Shown in pieces: positions 24,201 through 30,781 of a stretch of DNA of 39,139 nucleotides (position 1 is the stretch's first letter; the number at the start of each line of letters is the position of its first letter). This DNA is from Planctomycetia bacterium (GTDB taxonomy: Bacteria; Planctomycetota; Planctomycetia; Pirellulales; Thermoguttaceae): NCBI GenBank assembly GCA_026401055.1, contig JAPLNP010000447.1, positions 1 to 39,139 of the forward strand, in the 5' to 3' direction. Both the position numbers and the translations under genes were made by a program. The notes under the pieces are model-generated. The model saw nothing but the letters and a program-made list of their open reading frames with translations, made no database searches and was not told the DNA's origin.

Positions 24201-26251
24201 GCGCGGCAGCCGACCACTTCGGCCATAGCGTTTCAATCAGCGGGAACACGGCCGTTGTCGGCGCGCACGGCGACGATGACGATGGCGACGACTCCGGTTC
24301 GGCCTACGTCTTTGAGGACACCGGCTCGGGCTGGACGCAGGTTGCCAAGCTGACGGCCAGCGATGGGACGGCGAGTGATTACTTCGGAGGCTCCGTCTCG
24401 ATCTGCGGCCATACGGCCGTCGTCAGTGCCTACGCCGATGATGACGATGGCGACGAGTCCGGTTCGGCCTATATCTTCGAGGACACCGGCGACGGATGGA
24501 TCCAAGTCGCCAAGCTGACCGCCGACGATGGCGCGGCAGGCGACTCCTTCGGCGACAGCGTCTCGATCAGTGGGACTACGGCCATTGTCGGCGCATGCTT
24601 CGACGATGACCATGGTCTCAGTTCCGGCTCGGCCTACGTCTTCGACGACACCGGCTCAGGTTGGAGCCAGGTTGCCAAGCTGATGGCCGACGATGGGGCG
24701 GCGGGCGATTACTTTGGCAGCTCGGTATCCATCAGCGGCGACACGGCGATCGTCGGCGCGTGCTTCGACGATGACTATGGCCTCGGTTCCGGCTCCACTT
24801 ATGTCTTCAAGGACACCGGCTCCGGTTGGACCCTCGCTGCGAAATGGACAGCTTCGGACGCAGCGCACGGTGACGTCTTCGGCGGCGCCGTCGCGATCAG
24901 CGGCAGCACCGCCATCGTTACGGCACGCGGCGACGGTGACCTCGGCGACGGTTCGGGGTCAGCGTATGCCTTCGACGTTGCACCGCGACTGAGTGACGAT
25001 ACCGGCGCTAATGATCAAGACCGAATGACGAGTGACGCGACGCCCGAATTGACTGTCATGTTCATCGAGTCGGTCTACGGCCAGGATAGTGACGTGGTGG
25101 TGTCAGATCCGAACGGGAATCCGGTGACGCCGGATGCGATTGCGGGCTGGGGAAGCGACGCTCTGACCGTCACGTTGGACACGCCGTTGACCGTCGACGG
25201 GGACTACACCGTGATACTCTGTGGGACGGGCACGCTGACGGACGCGGCGGGCAACCCGATCAATAATGGTGCTGACGAGATCGTGACCTTCATGCTGGAT
25301 ACCGTCGGACCGGCCGTTGAATCTGTCCTTGTCAAGGGAACCGCCTGGACGGACGAGTTCCTGGACTACTTGGACGCCGAGGGACTCGGACATCCCGATG
25401 TGGCGCGGCTGGGGTATCGCGTACCGATGGGCATCGGACAACTTGACGCGCTGCCCTTGGGCAACTTGGATCAGATTACGATCGTCTTCGACGAGGATGC
25501 CATGGTCGGCCAGGACGACGTCGGGGTTTCCGGCGTCAACGTGGCGGGATATGCCGTTGCGGATTTCAGCTATGACGCCGCCACGCACGCGGCCATGTGG
25601 ACGCTGGCGCAGCGGCTCGATACGGATAGGGTTTCGATCACGCTCGACGGCACGGTGGAGGACTGGGCGGGCAATACGCTCGGGGGCGGCGGGTTCGACT
25701 TTGCGATGAACGTTTTGCCCGGCGACGCGAATCACAGCGGCAGGGTGGATGACGCCGACGCGGCGATTCTGGCGGCGCATTGGTCGTCGTCGGGAGCAAC
25801 CCGTCACGGCGATTTCAACGGGGACGGACTGGTGGACGATCGGGACGCTTCGATTCTGGGAGCCCATTGGCGGGCGATGTTGCCGTCGCCGAGTGAAGGG
25901 GGTCGGCCGGATGTCCCGCCGCCGGTCGAGCCGGTTCCGCCGGGCGGGGCGCCGTTGATTGGTCCCGTCTTGCTCGGCACGCCCAACCCAAGCCGCCGGC
26001 GGATCGAGCCCGTTCCGGCGAGCCGTGCCGCGGGCGAAGCACGCTCCGAGGCCGCTCTGTCCGCGCAGGTCGCCGCCCGGGACGCCGTGTTCGCCGAGTC
26101 AGGCGACAGCGGCCCCGACGGCGAGACGGAGTTGTTGCGGCACCGGCTGGCGTGGTCCTACGAGCTTGCCCAAGTGCAAGGCCGAAAGCGTCACGCAAGC
26201 GTGAAATCCGGCAGCCTTTCGATCGCGCCGCCTTGGGTGGCGGACTGGTGA
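21278..26251 (+). CDS. Giant secreted protein with two seven-bladed FG-GAP propellers, Ig-like domains and dockerin
   Basis: The protein has 1,657 residues. ATG 21278 follows AAGGAG (21265-21270). Residues 40-50 are LEYLEDRSLLS. An Ig-like segment opens with LLPGSDSGILDDDNLTN. Propeller 1 (about 166-547) has seven blades of about 55 residues, each with a GSAY.F motif after an acidic DDD.G stretch, typical of FG-GAP repeats that bind calcium. Ig-like domains lie at about 548-848, propeller 2 at about 851-1237, again seven blades, and another Ig-like domain follows with the same DTGA....DR.T.D.TPEL opening as after propeller 1. A planctomycete C-terminal module (about 1347-1480) precedes a dockerin (GDANHSGRVDDADAAILAAHW and GDFNGDGLVDDRDASILGAHW, about 1481-1535). 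A Pro/Arg-rich tail ends the protein. The 3' end overlaps the convergent oxidoreductase gene by 61 bp. Likely a surface adhesin; the ligand is unknown. Confidence 0.9.
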   Translation: MHRMFGVSRRGRSVRPASHHARHGSNPAASRLLYHRPLRLEYLEDRSLLSLAPTGVDLLPGSDSGILDDDNLTNRDNSSAETALDFAVSGTIPGAIVTLYADGIAIGSQMATNAVTTITTDGAQVLADGTHAITARQTEPGDTESGNSPGPIVTIDAAGPTQVEPPVEQIAKLRAGDGAADDNFGCSVSISGSTAIIGASRDDDHGIDSGSAYVFEDTGSGRIRVAKLSPDDGEPGDHFGKSVSISGSTAIVGAEGDDALGSFSGSAYIFQRSASGWIQVAKLTADDGGADKYFGGSVAICGTTAIVGAHRDDDFGSSTGSAYIFEDIGSGWTQTAKLTATDGAGGDYFGWSVSVTDGRALVGAYGDDDLGSVSGSAYVFEDTGLGWTQIAKLTAGDGAANDVVGWSVSISGSSAIVGAYGDDDLGNSAGSAYIFEDVGLGWLQVAKLTADDAASNDRFGWSVSISGSRAIVGAVYDDDLGSSSGSAYIFENIGAGWMQVAKLTTSDAAATDYFGSAVSICGRTAIGGATGDDAPSSNSGSAYLFDDARQLDEDTGASVHDRVTNDTTPELVFRFAEAVYGENSDVVVLDPNGDPVTPDSVAGWGSNALTLTFATPLTVDGEYSVTLRGASTITDTAGNPLNDGVDEPVTFTLDTVAPAAPTAPDLASLSDTGVSDTDNLTNRTMPKLDITAAPYFRVYRDGTQISLDYESGTRYADAGVADGTYEYTVTAIDAAGNESGASAVLNVTIDTQAPTASPALDLQPGSDSGIDGTDRITSDSTPTFDVDTASYFRIYRDGVRISGDFESGSIYTPFSQRDGTSDYTARAVDTAGNESPPGKAIRVTIDTLGPMQLLEQIAKLVASDGAAADYFGCSVSISGTRAIIGADLDDDGGTSSGSAYIFENTGDGWIQVAKLTADDDAADDYFGCSVSISGTRAIIGADLDDDGGTSSGSAYIFEDTGDGWIQVAKLTADDGAAADHFGHSVSISGNTAVVGAHGDDDDGDDSGSAYVFEDTGSGWTQVAKLTASDGTASDYFGGSVSICGHTAVVSAYADDDDGDESGSAYIFEDTGDGWIQVAKLTADDGAAGDSFGDSVSISGTTAIVGACFDDDHGLSSGSAYVFDDTGSGWSQVAKLMADDGAAGDYFGSSVSISGDTAIVGACFDDDYGLGSGSTYVFKDTGSGWTLAAKWTASDAAHGDVFGGAVAISGSTAIVTARGDGDLGDGSGSAYAFDVAPRLSDDTGANDQDRMTSDATPELTVMFIESVYGQDSDVVVSDPNGNPVTPDAIAGWGSDALTVTLDTPLTVDGDYTVILCGTGTLTDAAGNPINNGADEIVTFMLDTVGPAVESVLVKGTAWTDEFLDYLDAEGLGHPDVARLGYRVPMGIGQLDALPLGNLDQITIVFDEDAMVGQDDVGVSGVNVAGYAVADFSYDAATHAAMWTLAQRLDTDRVSITLDGTVEDWAGNTLGGGGFDFAMNVLPGDANHSGRVDDADAAILAAHWSSSGATRHGDFNGDGLVDDRDASILGAHWRAMLPSPSEGGRPDVPPPVEPVPPGGAPLIGPVLLGTPNPSRRRIEPVPASRAAGEARSEAALSAQVAARDAVFAESGDSGPDGETELLRHRLAWSYELAQVQGRKRHASVKSGSLSIAPPWVADW
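23887..24220 (+). repeat. 165-bp near-identical tandem blade repeats
   Basis: Two adjacent blades are almost identical at DNA level with period 165 bp (GATCAGCGGGACGAGGGC at 23905 and at 24070, and a long matching stretch after each). A further block of about 60-70 bp starting near 24145 recurs at about 24475, which is 330 bp (two periods) downstream. Confidence 0.85.
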
Positions 26252-27306
26252 GCACAGATGCCGACGCAGGTCCAGTTGGCGCTCAAGGTGGCGTTGGGCC
26301 ACGGGTCGCGGTCGTCCACGAGGGCGCGGACGAACTCGTTGACCAGGTGCGGATGCGAACCGCCGTGGCCCGCCCCCTGGATGAACGAAAGGTGCTCGGC
26401 GTTCTGGATCGTTCCGGTGAACTCGCGGATTTCCTCGGGCAAGAGATGGGCGTAGTCGGGCACGGCGACCCGCTCGGGGATCTCCGGCTCGGACTTCTTC
26501 GCCGTGTGGACGACGTGCTCCTCGCCCTCCACCAGCGCCCACTCGAAGCTCTTCTTCGATCCGTAGACGTCGAAGCTCTCGCGGTACTGCCGGGCCGTGT
26601 CGAACAGGAATCGCCAGATGTGCGCGGCGACGTCCGAGTCCATGATCTTGATGTGGCACGACTCGACGGCGAAGCGGTTGCCGGACTTCTCGGCGAGCCG
26701 GTCGTCGATCGTGCCCGAGCCGAAACAGCTCACGTACTCGGCGCGGCCGCGGACCAGCCCCAGGACCGGGCTGACGACGTGCGTCGCGTAGTGCATCGGG
26801 ATCATCCGCTCCCAATACTCCGGCCAGCCTTGCATGTCCTGCGGGTGCGACGCCTGCATGTACTGGATCTTGCCGAGCTCGCCTCTTTCGTACATCTCTC
26901 GGATGAACTGGAACTCGCGGCTGTAGACGACCGTCTCGGCCATCATGTACTTGAGGCCCGTCTCGCGGACCAGCTCGCAGATCTGCCGGCACTCGTCGAT
27001 CGTGGTGGCCATGGGCACGGTACACATGACGTGCTTGCCGGCCCGCAGCGCCTGGATCGACATCCAGGCGTGGTCCGGGATGGGCGAATTGATGTGGACG
27101 AAATCCACGTCGGGGTCCGCCAGAACGTCTTCGTATTTCGCGTATCGCCTCTCGACGCCGAACGCATCGGCAATCCGGTTCATCTCCGCCTCGTTCCGCC
27201 GGCAGACGGCGAGCATGTTCGCGTCGGGGTGCCTCTGGTAGATGGGGATGAACTCGGCCCCGAAGCCAAGCCCGACGATCGCGACGTTGACCTTCTTGTC
27301 CGTCAT
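26191..27306 (-). CDS. Gfo/Idh/MocA-family NAD(P)-dependent oxidoreductase with altered active-site tripeptide
   Basis: The protein has 371 residues, a normal length for the family. ATG 27306 follows AAGGAG eight bases upstream. The N-terminal Rossmann fold opens with VAIVGLGFGAEF (residues 8-20), the nucleotide-binding glycine motif. Residues about 130-330 form the alpha/beta substrate domain, with a likely catalytic His in PMHYATHVV (His176). The family's usual EKP after GKHV is replaced by TVP (96-98, GKHVMCTVPMATT), so the lysine that normally takes part in hydride transfer is a valine. There is no signal peptide, so it is cytoplasmic. Substrate unknown; such proteins usually oxidise sugars, inositols or sugar acids. 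It has no operon partner: convergent with the propeller gene and divergent from the HDOD gene. Confidence 0.9.
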   Translation of the reverse strand: MTDKKVNVAIVGLGFGAEFIPIYQRHPDANMLAVCRRNEAEMNRIADAFGVERRYAKYEDVLADPDVDFVHINSPIPDHAWMSIQALRAGKHVMCTVPMATTIDECRQICELVRETGLKYMMAETVVYSREFQFIREMYERGELGKIQYMQASHPQDMQGWPEYWERMIPMHYATHVVSPVLGLVRGRAEYVSCFGSGTIDDRLAEKSGNRFAVESCHIKIMDSDVAAHIWRFLFDTARQYRESFDVYGSKKSFEWALVEGEEHVVHTAKKSEPEIPERVAVPDYAHLLPEEIREFTGTIQNAEHLSFIQGAGHGGSHPHLVNEFVRALVDDRDPWPNATLSANWTCVGICAHQSATQGGAIERLPDFTLA

Positions 27307-27408
27307 GGGAACATCTCCTTACTGGAACCGTGCGGAATGCCAAGAGGGCTCCTAAAATCGTTCCCCGCGTCCCTCCGGGGACGGGTTGGGGCGGAGGCGT
27401 ACGATCAG

Positions 27409-27435
27409 AGTATCCAGCCGAGCCGCGAGTGTCAA
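27409..27435 (-). promoter_or_regulatory. Weak candidate promoter for the oxidoreductase gene
   Basis: On the minus strand TTGACA (27435-27430) is followed after only 15 bp by GATACT (27414-27409). The -35 is perfect but the spacer is short and the -10 matches four of six. The rest of the 425-bp region 27307-27731 holds no convincing gene. Confidence 0.3.
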
Positions 27436-27439
27436 CCAG

Positions 27440-27560
27440 CCTGACGCCTGCCAGCGGGGATGCCACTGCCGGCTCGTCCGGCCGTGCCGAGGCGTCGGCT
27501 CCGCTTGCGGTGGCGCCATGCCTCGCCGACACACTGGTTGACAGGCAGCCGGTGGCGACC
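27440..27560. repeat. Imperfect palindromes in the oxidoreductase/HDOD intergenic region
   Basis: CCACTGCCGG...CCGGCCGTG (about 27463-27485) is an imperfect stem. It is followed by GGTGGCGCCATGC and GGTTGACAGGCAGCCGGTGG. These resemble the CACTGC/GCAGTG palindromic elements I recall as dispersed in planctomycete genomes. Copies elsewhere would be needed to confirm this. Confidence 0.3.
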
Positions 27561-27731
27561 GGTGTTGCCGGTTTCTCGGAAGACAACGGTTGATCCGCTT
27601 GGGTGTTCGGCTTGGGTTTGCCGAGAGTTCGGTTGTGAGCTAACCTTTCGCTGGTGGGGCACTCGTTTTGTTCGGGCCGCCGCGCCGGTGTTCGTTTCGT
27701 TCCCGCACGTTCGCCAGAAGGTGGCCGTCCC

Positions 27732-28667
27732 ATGAAAGCCGCGGAGTTTCCCTCGGTCGATCTGCGTGAAATCTTCCGGGCCGGCCAGTTGCCGGCGATG
27801 CCGCAAAGCGCGCTGAGGCTGTTGAACGTGTCCCGCGATCCCGACAGCGGGCCGGCCGAGTACGCCACGGTCATCGAAGTCGATCCCGGCTTGACCGTGC
27901 AGGTGTTGCGATTCGTCAATTCCTCGTACTTCGGCTTCCGCCACGAGGTCTCCAACGTCAAACAGGCCATCACCCTGGTCGGCGTGCGGACGATCAAGAA
28001 CTTCGCGCTTTACAGCGCGATCTTCAGCATGATCCCCAACCCCAAGTGCGGCGCGTTCGATCTCGCCAAACTCTGGCAAGACTCGCTCCGCCGCGGATTG
28101 TTTGCCCGGGCGATGGGCCGCATGCTGGGAATGCGGGATGCCGAAGAGCCGTTCGCCGCGGCCCTGTTGCAGGACATGGCCGTTCCCTTGCTGGCCAAGG
28201 AAGTCCCGGTAGCTTACGCCAAGCTGTTCGGAGCGCAAGGCAAGGCGGCGTACCAGGTCCGGCTCTCCCGGCTGGAGGAGCACGTCTTCGGGTGGACGCA
28301 CGCCGAGGCCGCCGGCATCATGGCCCGGCAATGGGATCTGCCCGAGGCCTTCGCCGTGCTGATCGAGGACCATCTGGACGTCGAGCGGTGGTCGGCGCAC
28401 GCGGACAGCGAGCCGGGCAAGCTGGCCGTTTCGCTTTCGGCCCTGCTGCCGATGACCCCCGATACGGCCTGGCCCGAGTATCGCGCGTTCGAAAAGTACT
28501 TCGACAAGGCGCGCCCGGCGAGGGGGCCGTCGATCGAGGAGTTGCTCGGCGAGGTGGACCGCCAATTCGCCGACTTCGCTCCGTTGCTGAAGATCGCGGC
28601 GCCCGGCAAGACGCTGGTCGACCGCTACCACGAGGCGGCCGGCCACGAAGCGGTCGAAAGCGTTTGA
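27732..28667 (+). CDS. HDOD-domain protein
   Basis: The protein has 311 residues. The ATG at 27732 is preceded by AGAAGG; the frame is open further upstream to 27654 but without a ribosome site. The HDOD domain fills about residues 10-210: LPAMPQSALRLLNVSRDPDS, then VIEVDPGLTVQVLRFVNSSYFG, VSNVKQAITLVGVRTIKNFAL and AALLQDMAVPLLA are the usual blocks. HDOD proteins are relatives of HD hydrolases that generally lack the metal-binding HD pair and act in signalling, chemotaxis, motility or stress adaptation. No receiver, GGDEF or EAL domain is attached, and there is no signal peptide. It is convergent with the NtrC-like gene, 42 bp away. Function within this cell unknown. Confidence 0.88.
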   Translation: MKAAEFPSVDLREIFRAGQLPAMPQSALRLLNVSRDPDSGPAEYATVIEVDPGLTVQVLRFVNSSYFGFRHEVSNVKQAITLVGVRTIKNFALYSAIFSMIPNPKCGAFDLAKLWQDSLRRGLFARAMGRMLGMRDAEEPFAAALLQDMAVPLLAKEVPVAYAKLFGAQGKAAYQVRLSRLEEHVFGWTHAEAAGIMARQWDLPEAFAVLIEDHLDVERWSAHADSEPGKLAVSLSALLPMTPDTAWPEYRAFEKYFDKARPARGPSIEELLGEVDRQFADFAPLLKIAAPGKTLVDRYHEAAGHEAVESV

Positions 28668-28715
28668 CGCCGGATGGCGCCCAGCGCGCTCGGTCGTGGC
28701 CGCCGGCGTTCAAAC
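28662..28715. repeat. Inverted repeat between convergent genes, containing both stop codons
   Basis: GTTTGACGCCGG (28662-28673) pairs with CCGGCGTTCAAAC (28703-28715) with one bulged base. The HDOD stop TGA (28665-28667) is in the left arm, and the complement of the other gene's stop (TCA, 28710-28712) is in the right arm. There is no T run, so any terminator role would be bidirectional and weak. Confidence 0.55.
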
Positions 28716-30230
28716 CACGTCGCGAAGATCGTACTGCTTGATCTTGTTGTAAATGGTCTTCTCGCTGACGCCGAGCTTCCTGGCGGTCTTGGCCTTGTTG
28801 CCGTCACACGCCTGCATCGTCTCGATAATCGCGTGGCGCTCGATCTGGGCCAGGGTGAACCCCGCCAACCCCATGCCGCACCCGTCGGCTTGCGGACGGT
28901 CGGCGGGCAGCCCACAAGGCCGGGCAAGGTTCTTCCGCGTGATCGTCGAACCGTGGCTGAGCGCAAACGCGCGGTCCAGGACGATTTCCAGTTCCCGGGC
29001 GTTGCCGGGCCAACTGTATTGCTGCAGGGCCTTGACGGCATCCGGGGTGAGATCCGGCGCGGGACATCCGCGTCGCCGGGCGATCCGCAGCAGGATCGCC
29101 GCCGCGATGTCCGGAATGTCCTCGATGTGGTCCTTCAACAGCGGCATCCGCAGCGAAAGCACGTCGAGCCGGAACAGCAGATCCTCGCGCAGCGTCCCTT
29201 GACGGCACAAGACCGCCGGGTCCTCGGTCGTCGTGGCGATCACGCGAACGTCCACTCGCGAGGAGACTCCCGTGTCCGCGCGACACGCCGTCCGGTCTCG
29301 CAGCAGGTGGAACAGCCGGACCTGGAGGTCCGCCGGCAGTTCGCCGATCTCCTCGAACAGAAGCGTCCCGCCGTCGGCCAGTTCGACGCGGCCGGGCCGT
29401 TCGAGCCCCGAGACGCCGAGGTTCCCTCGCGTCTGTCCGAACAACTCCGCCTCGATCGCGTCCCGGGGCATGACGCCGCAATGCAGCACGACGAACGGCT
29501 TTTCCGCGCGGGCGCCGTGGGCGTGGATCCAACGCGCGACGGTGGTCTTGCCGGTGCCGGCGGCCCCGGTCACCAGCGTGTTGGAATCCAGCCGGGCGAA
29601 CGTGTCGATCTGCTGTCGCAAGGCGTGCATGGCCGGCGACTTGCCCGTGACCGCAACGTCCTCCGTCGGACAACTGATCGCCCGGCGCAGCCCGCGATTC
29701 TCCTTCGCCAGACGCGCCAGCCGGGTAGCCTCGCGGACCCGCGCGAGCAACTGCTCGGGATGGCAGGATCGCGTGAAGCACTCGAAGGCGCCTTCCTTCA
29801 TGGCCGAGACGACCTCGGGAACGTCGCCCATCCTCGAAATCAGGATCACCGGCACGTCGGGATAATGGTTCTTGACGTGGCGGAGGCAATCGCGGCCGGA
29901 GAGCTCAGGCATGGCCAGGTTCGCGATCAGCAGGTCGACGTCGCTGGACATCGCCGCCAGCGCGGCGCGACCCGTCTCGGCTTCGATGACGCGGTAGCGG
30001 GCCGCTTCGAGAAGCCGGCGCAAGGTCTGTCTGGCCGCATTTCCCTCGCCGGCAACCAGCACGAGCGGCCCTTCGCCGGGCGCGCCGGCCGCGTGGGCGC
30101 TTGTGGGTCCGGAGAGCGCTTCGACTCCTAAGTCCGCCCGACGAACCTCGACTCGGCCTCGAATACCGCTCACTTGGGTGTCGGAAGAGACGGCCGTGGG
30201 CGCGTCGGCGCCCTGGCATAGACTTGCCAT
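28710..30230 (-). CDS. NtrC-like AAA+ regulator with degenerate receiver domain and no GAFTGA
   Basis: The protein has 506 residues from ATG 30230, chosen because AAGGGG lies eight bases upstream. The frame runs on to GTG 30416, which would add 62 low-complexity residues. The receiver (about 54-170) lacks the acidic pair (VAGEG where VDDE is usual), carries Asn104 at the phosphoacceptor position (IANLAMPELSG), and has Arg in place of the conserved Lys (FTRSCHP), so it should not be phosphorylated normally. The AAA+ domain has Walker A GAAGTGKT (222-229) and Walker B LFEEIGE, with Glu for the usual Asp at about 293. The sigma-54 contact loop GAFTGA reads GNLGVS (269-274). The C-terminus is a Fis-type helix-turn-helix (NKAKTARKLGVSEKTIYNKI). 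It probably regulates without activating sigma-54 holoenzyme. Targets unknown. Confidence 0.9.
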   Translation of the reverse strand: MASLCQGADAPTAVSSDTQVSGIRGRVEVRRADLGVEALSGPTSAHAAGAPGEGPLVLVAGEGNAARQTLRRLLEAARYRVIEAETGRAALAAMSSDVDLLIANLAMPELSGRDCLRHVKNHYPDVPVILISRMGDVPEVVSAMKEGAFECFTRSCHPEQLLARVREATRLARLAKENRGLRRAISCPTEDVAVTGKSPAMHALRQQIDTFARLDSNTLVTGAAGTGKTTVARWIHAHGARAEKPFVVLHCGVMPRDAIEAELFGQTRGNLGVSGLERPGRVELADGGTLLFEEIGELPADLQVRLFHLLRDRTACRADTGVSSRVDVRVIATTTEDPAVLCRQGTLREDLLFRLDVLSLRMPLLKDHIEDIPDIAAAILLRIARRRGCPAPDLTPDAVKALQQYSWPGNARELEIVLDRAFALSHGSTITRKNLARPCGLPADRPQADGCGMGLAGFTLAQIERHAIIETMQACDGNKAKTARKLGVSEKTIYNKIKQYDLRDVV

Positions 30231-30781
30231 GAGTTCTGCCCCTTGGGTTGTGTCTGCCGCGCGATTTCCAGCGGCGGCGATCCACGTGTCGCCCGAATCG
30301 AGGCACGCGAGCCACGGCGCGCGTGCTTGCCGTGCGAGTCGCTCTTTCGCGCGGGGGCCGACCAGCAGTGGTCGTGAGAGCATGGGCGGGCTGGCCGTGG
30401 CGCTACCGCCACGCACGCTTCCCGCCGACTGCCCCAGAGTCCATCCGTCCGGTGAATCAACGGATGTCCGTCTGCCCCGAAACCCGAAAGCGTGGACGCA
30501 CGCGATTCCAGGCCGCGCCGGGTCGGCAAGAATGACCCCGCCAACCGCAACGCTTCACTAATGCTCAATATCGGAATGTCGCGGCCCGCCCAACACCGCA
30601 ATCATAAACAGGGCAGTCTGTTCCGGTCGAAGCGATTGCGAGGACGAGACACCGGACGTTACCGCGGAGGCGAGAGTTGTCCCCAAGGGCGTTGCCCCAG
30701 GCGAAAAGGGCGCGGCGGACATCGGCGGCGACGCAGCCACGCCCTTTCAGCGATCTTCTTCGGGGCGTGCGATCCCGCGGG
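30231..30781. other. Intergenic region upstream of the NtrC-like gene and downstream of glmS
   Basis: No convincing gene was found. It contains a 7-bp stem CGTGGCG/CGCCACG with a 4-nt loop (30396-30413) and a 7-bp inverted repeat CACGCCC/GGGCGTG (30738-30744 / 30763-30769) just past the glmS stop, without a T run. If the NtrC-like protein starts at 30416, 30231-30416 is coding. Confidence 0.4.

Noticed and set aside
21278-26251. CRISPR-like reading of the regular 165-bp repeats
   Set aside because: The repeats are coding, in frame, contiguous and have no unique spacers; they are FG-GAP blades.
30417-30781. Sigma-54 promoter upstream of the NtrC-like gene
   Set aside because: No TGGCAC-N5-TTGC pattern was seen.
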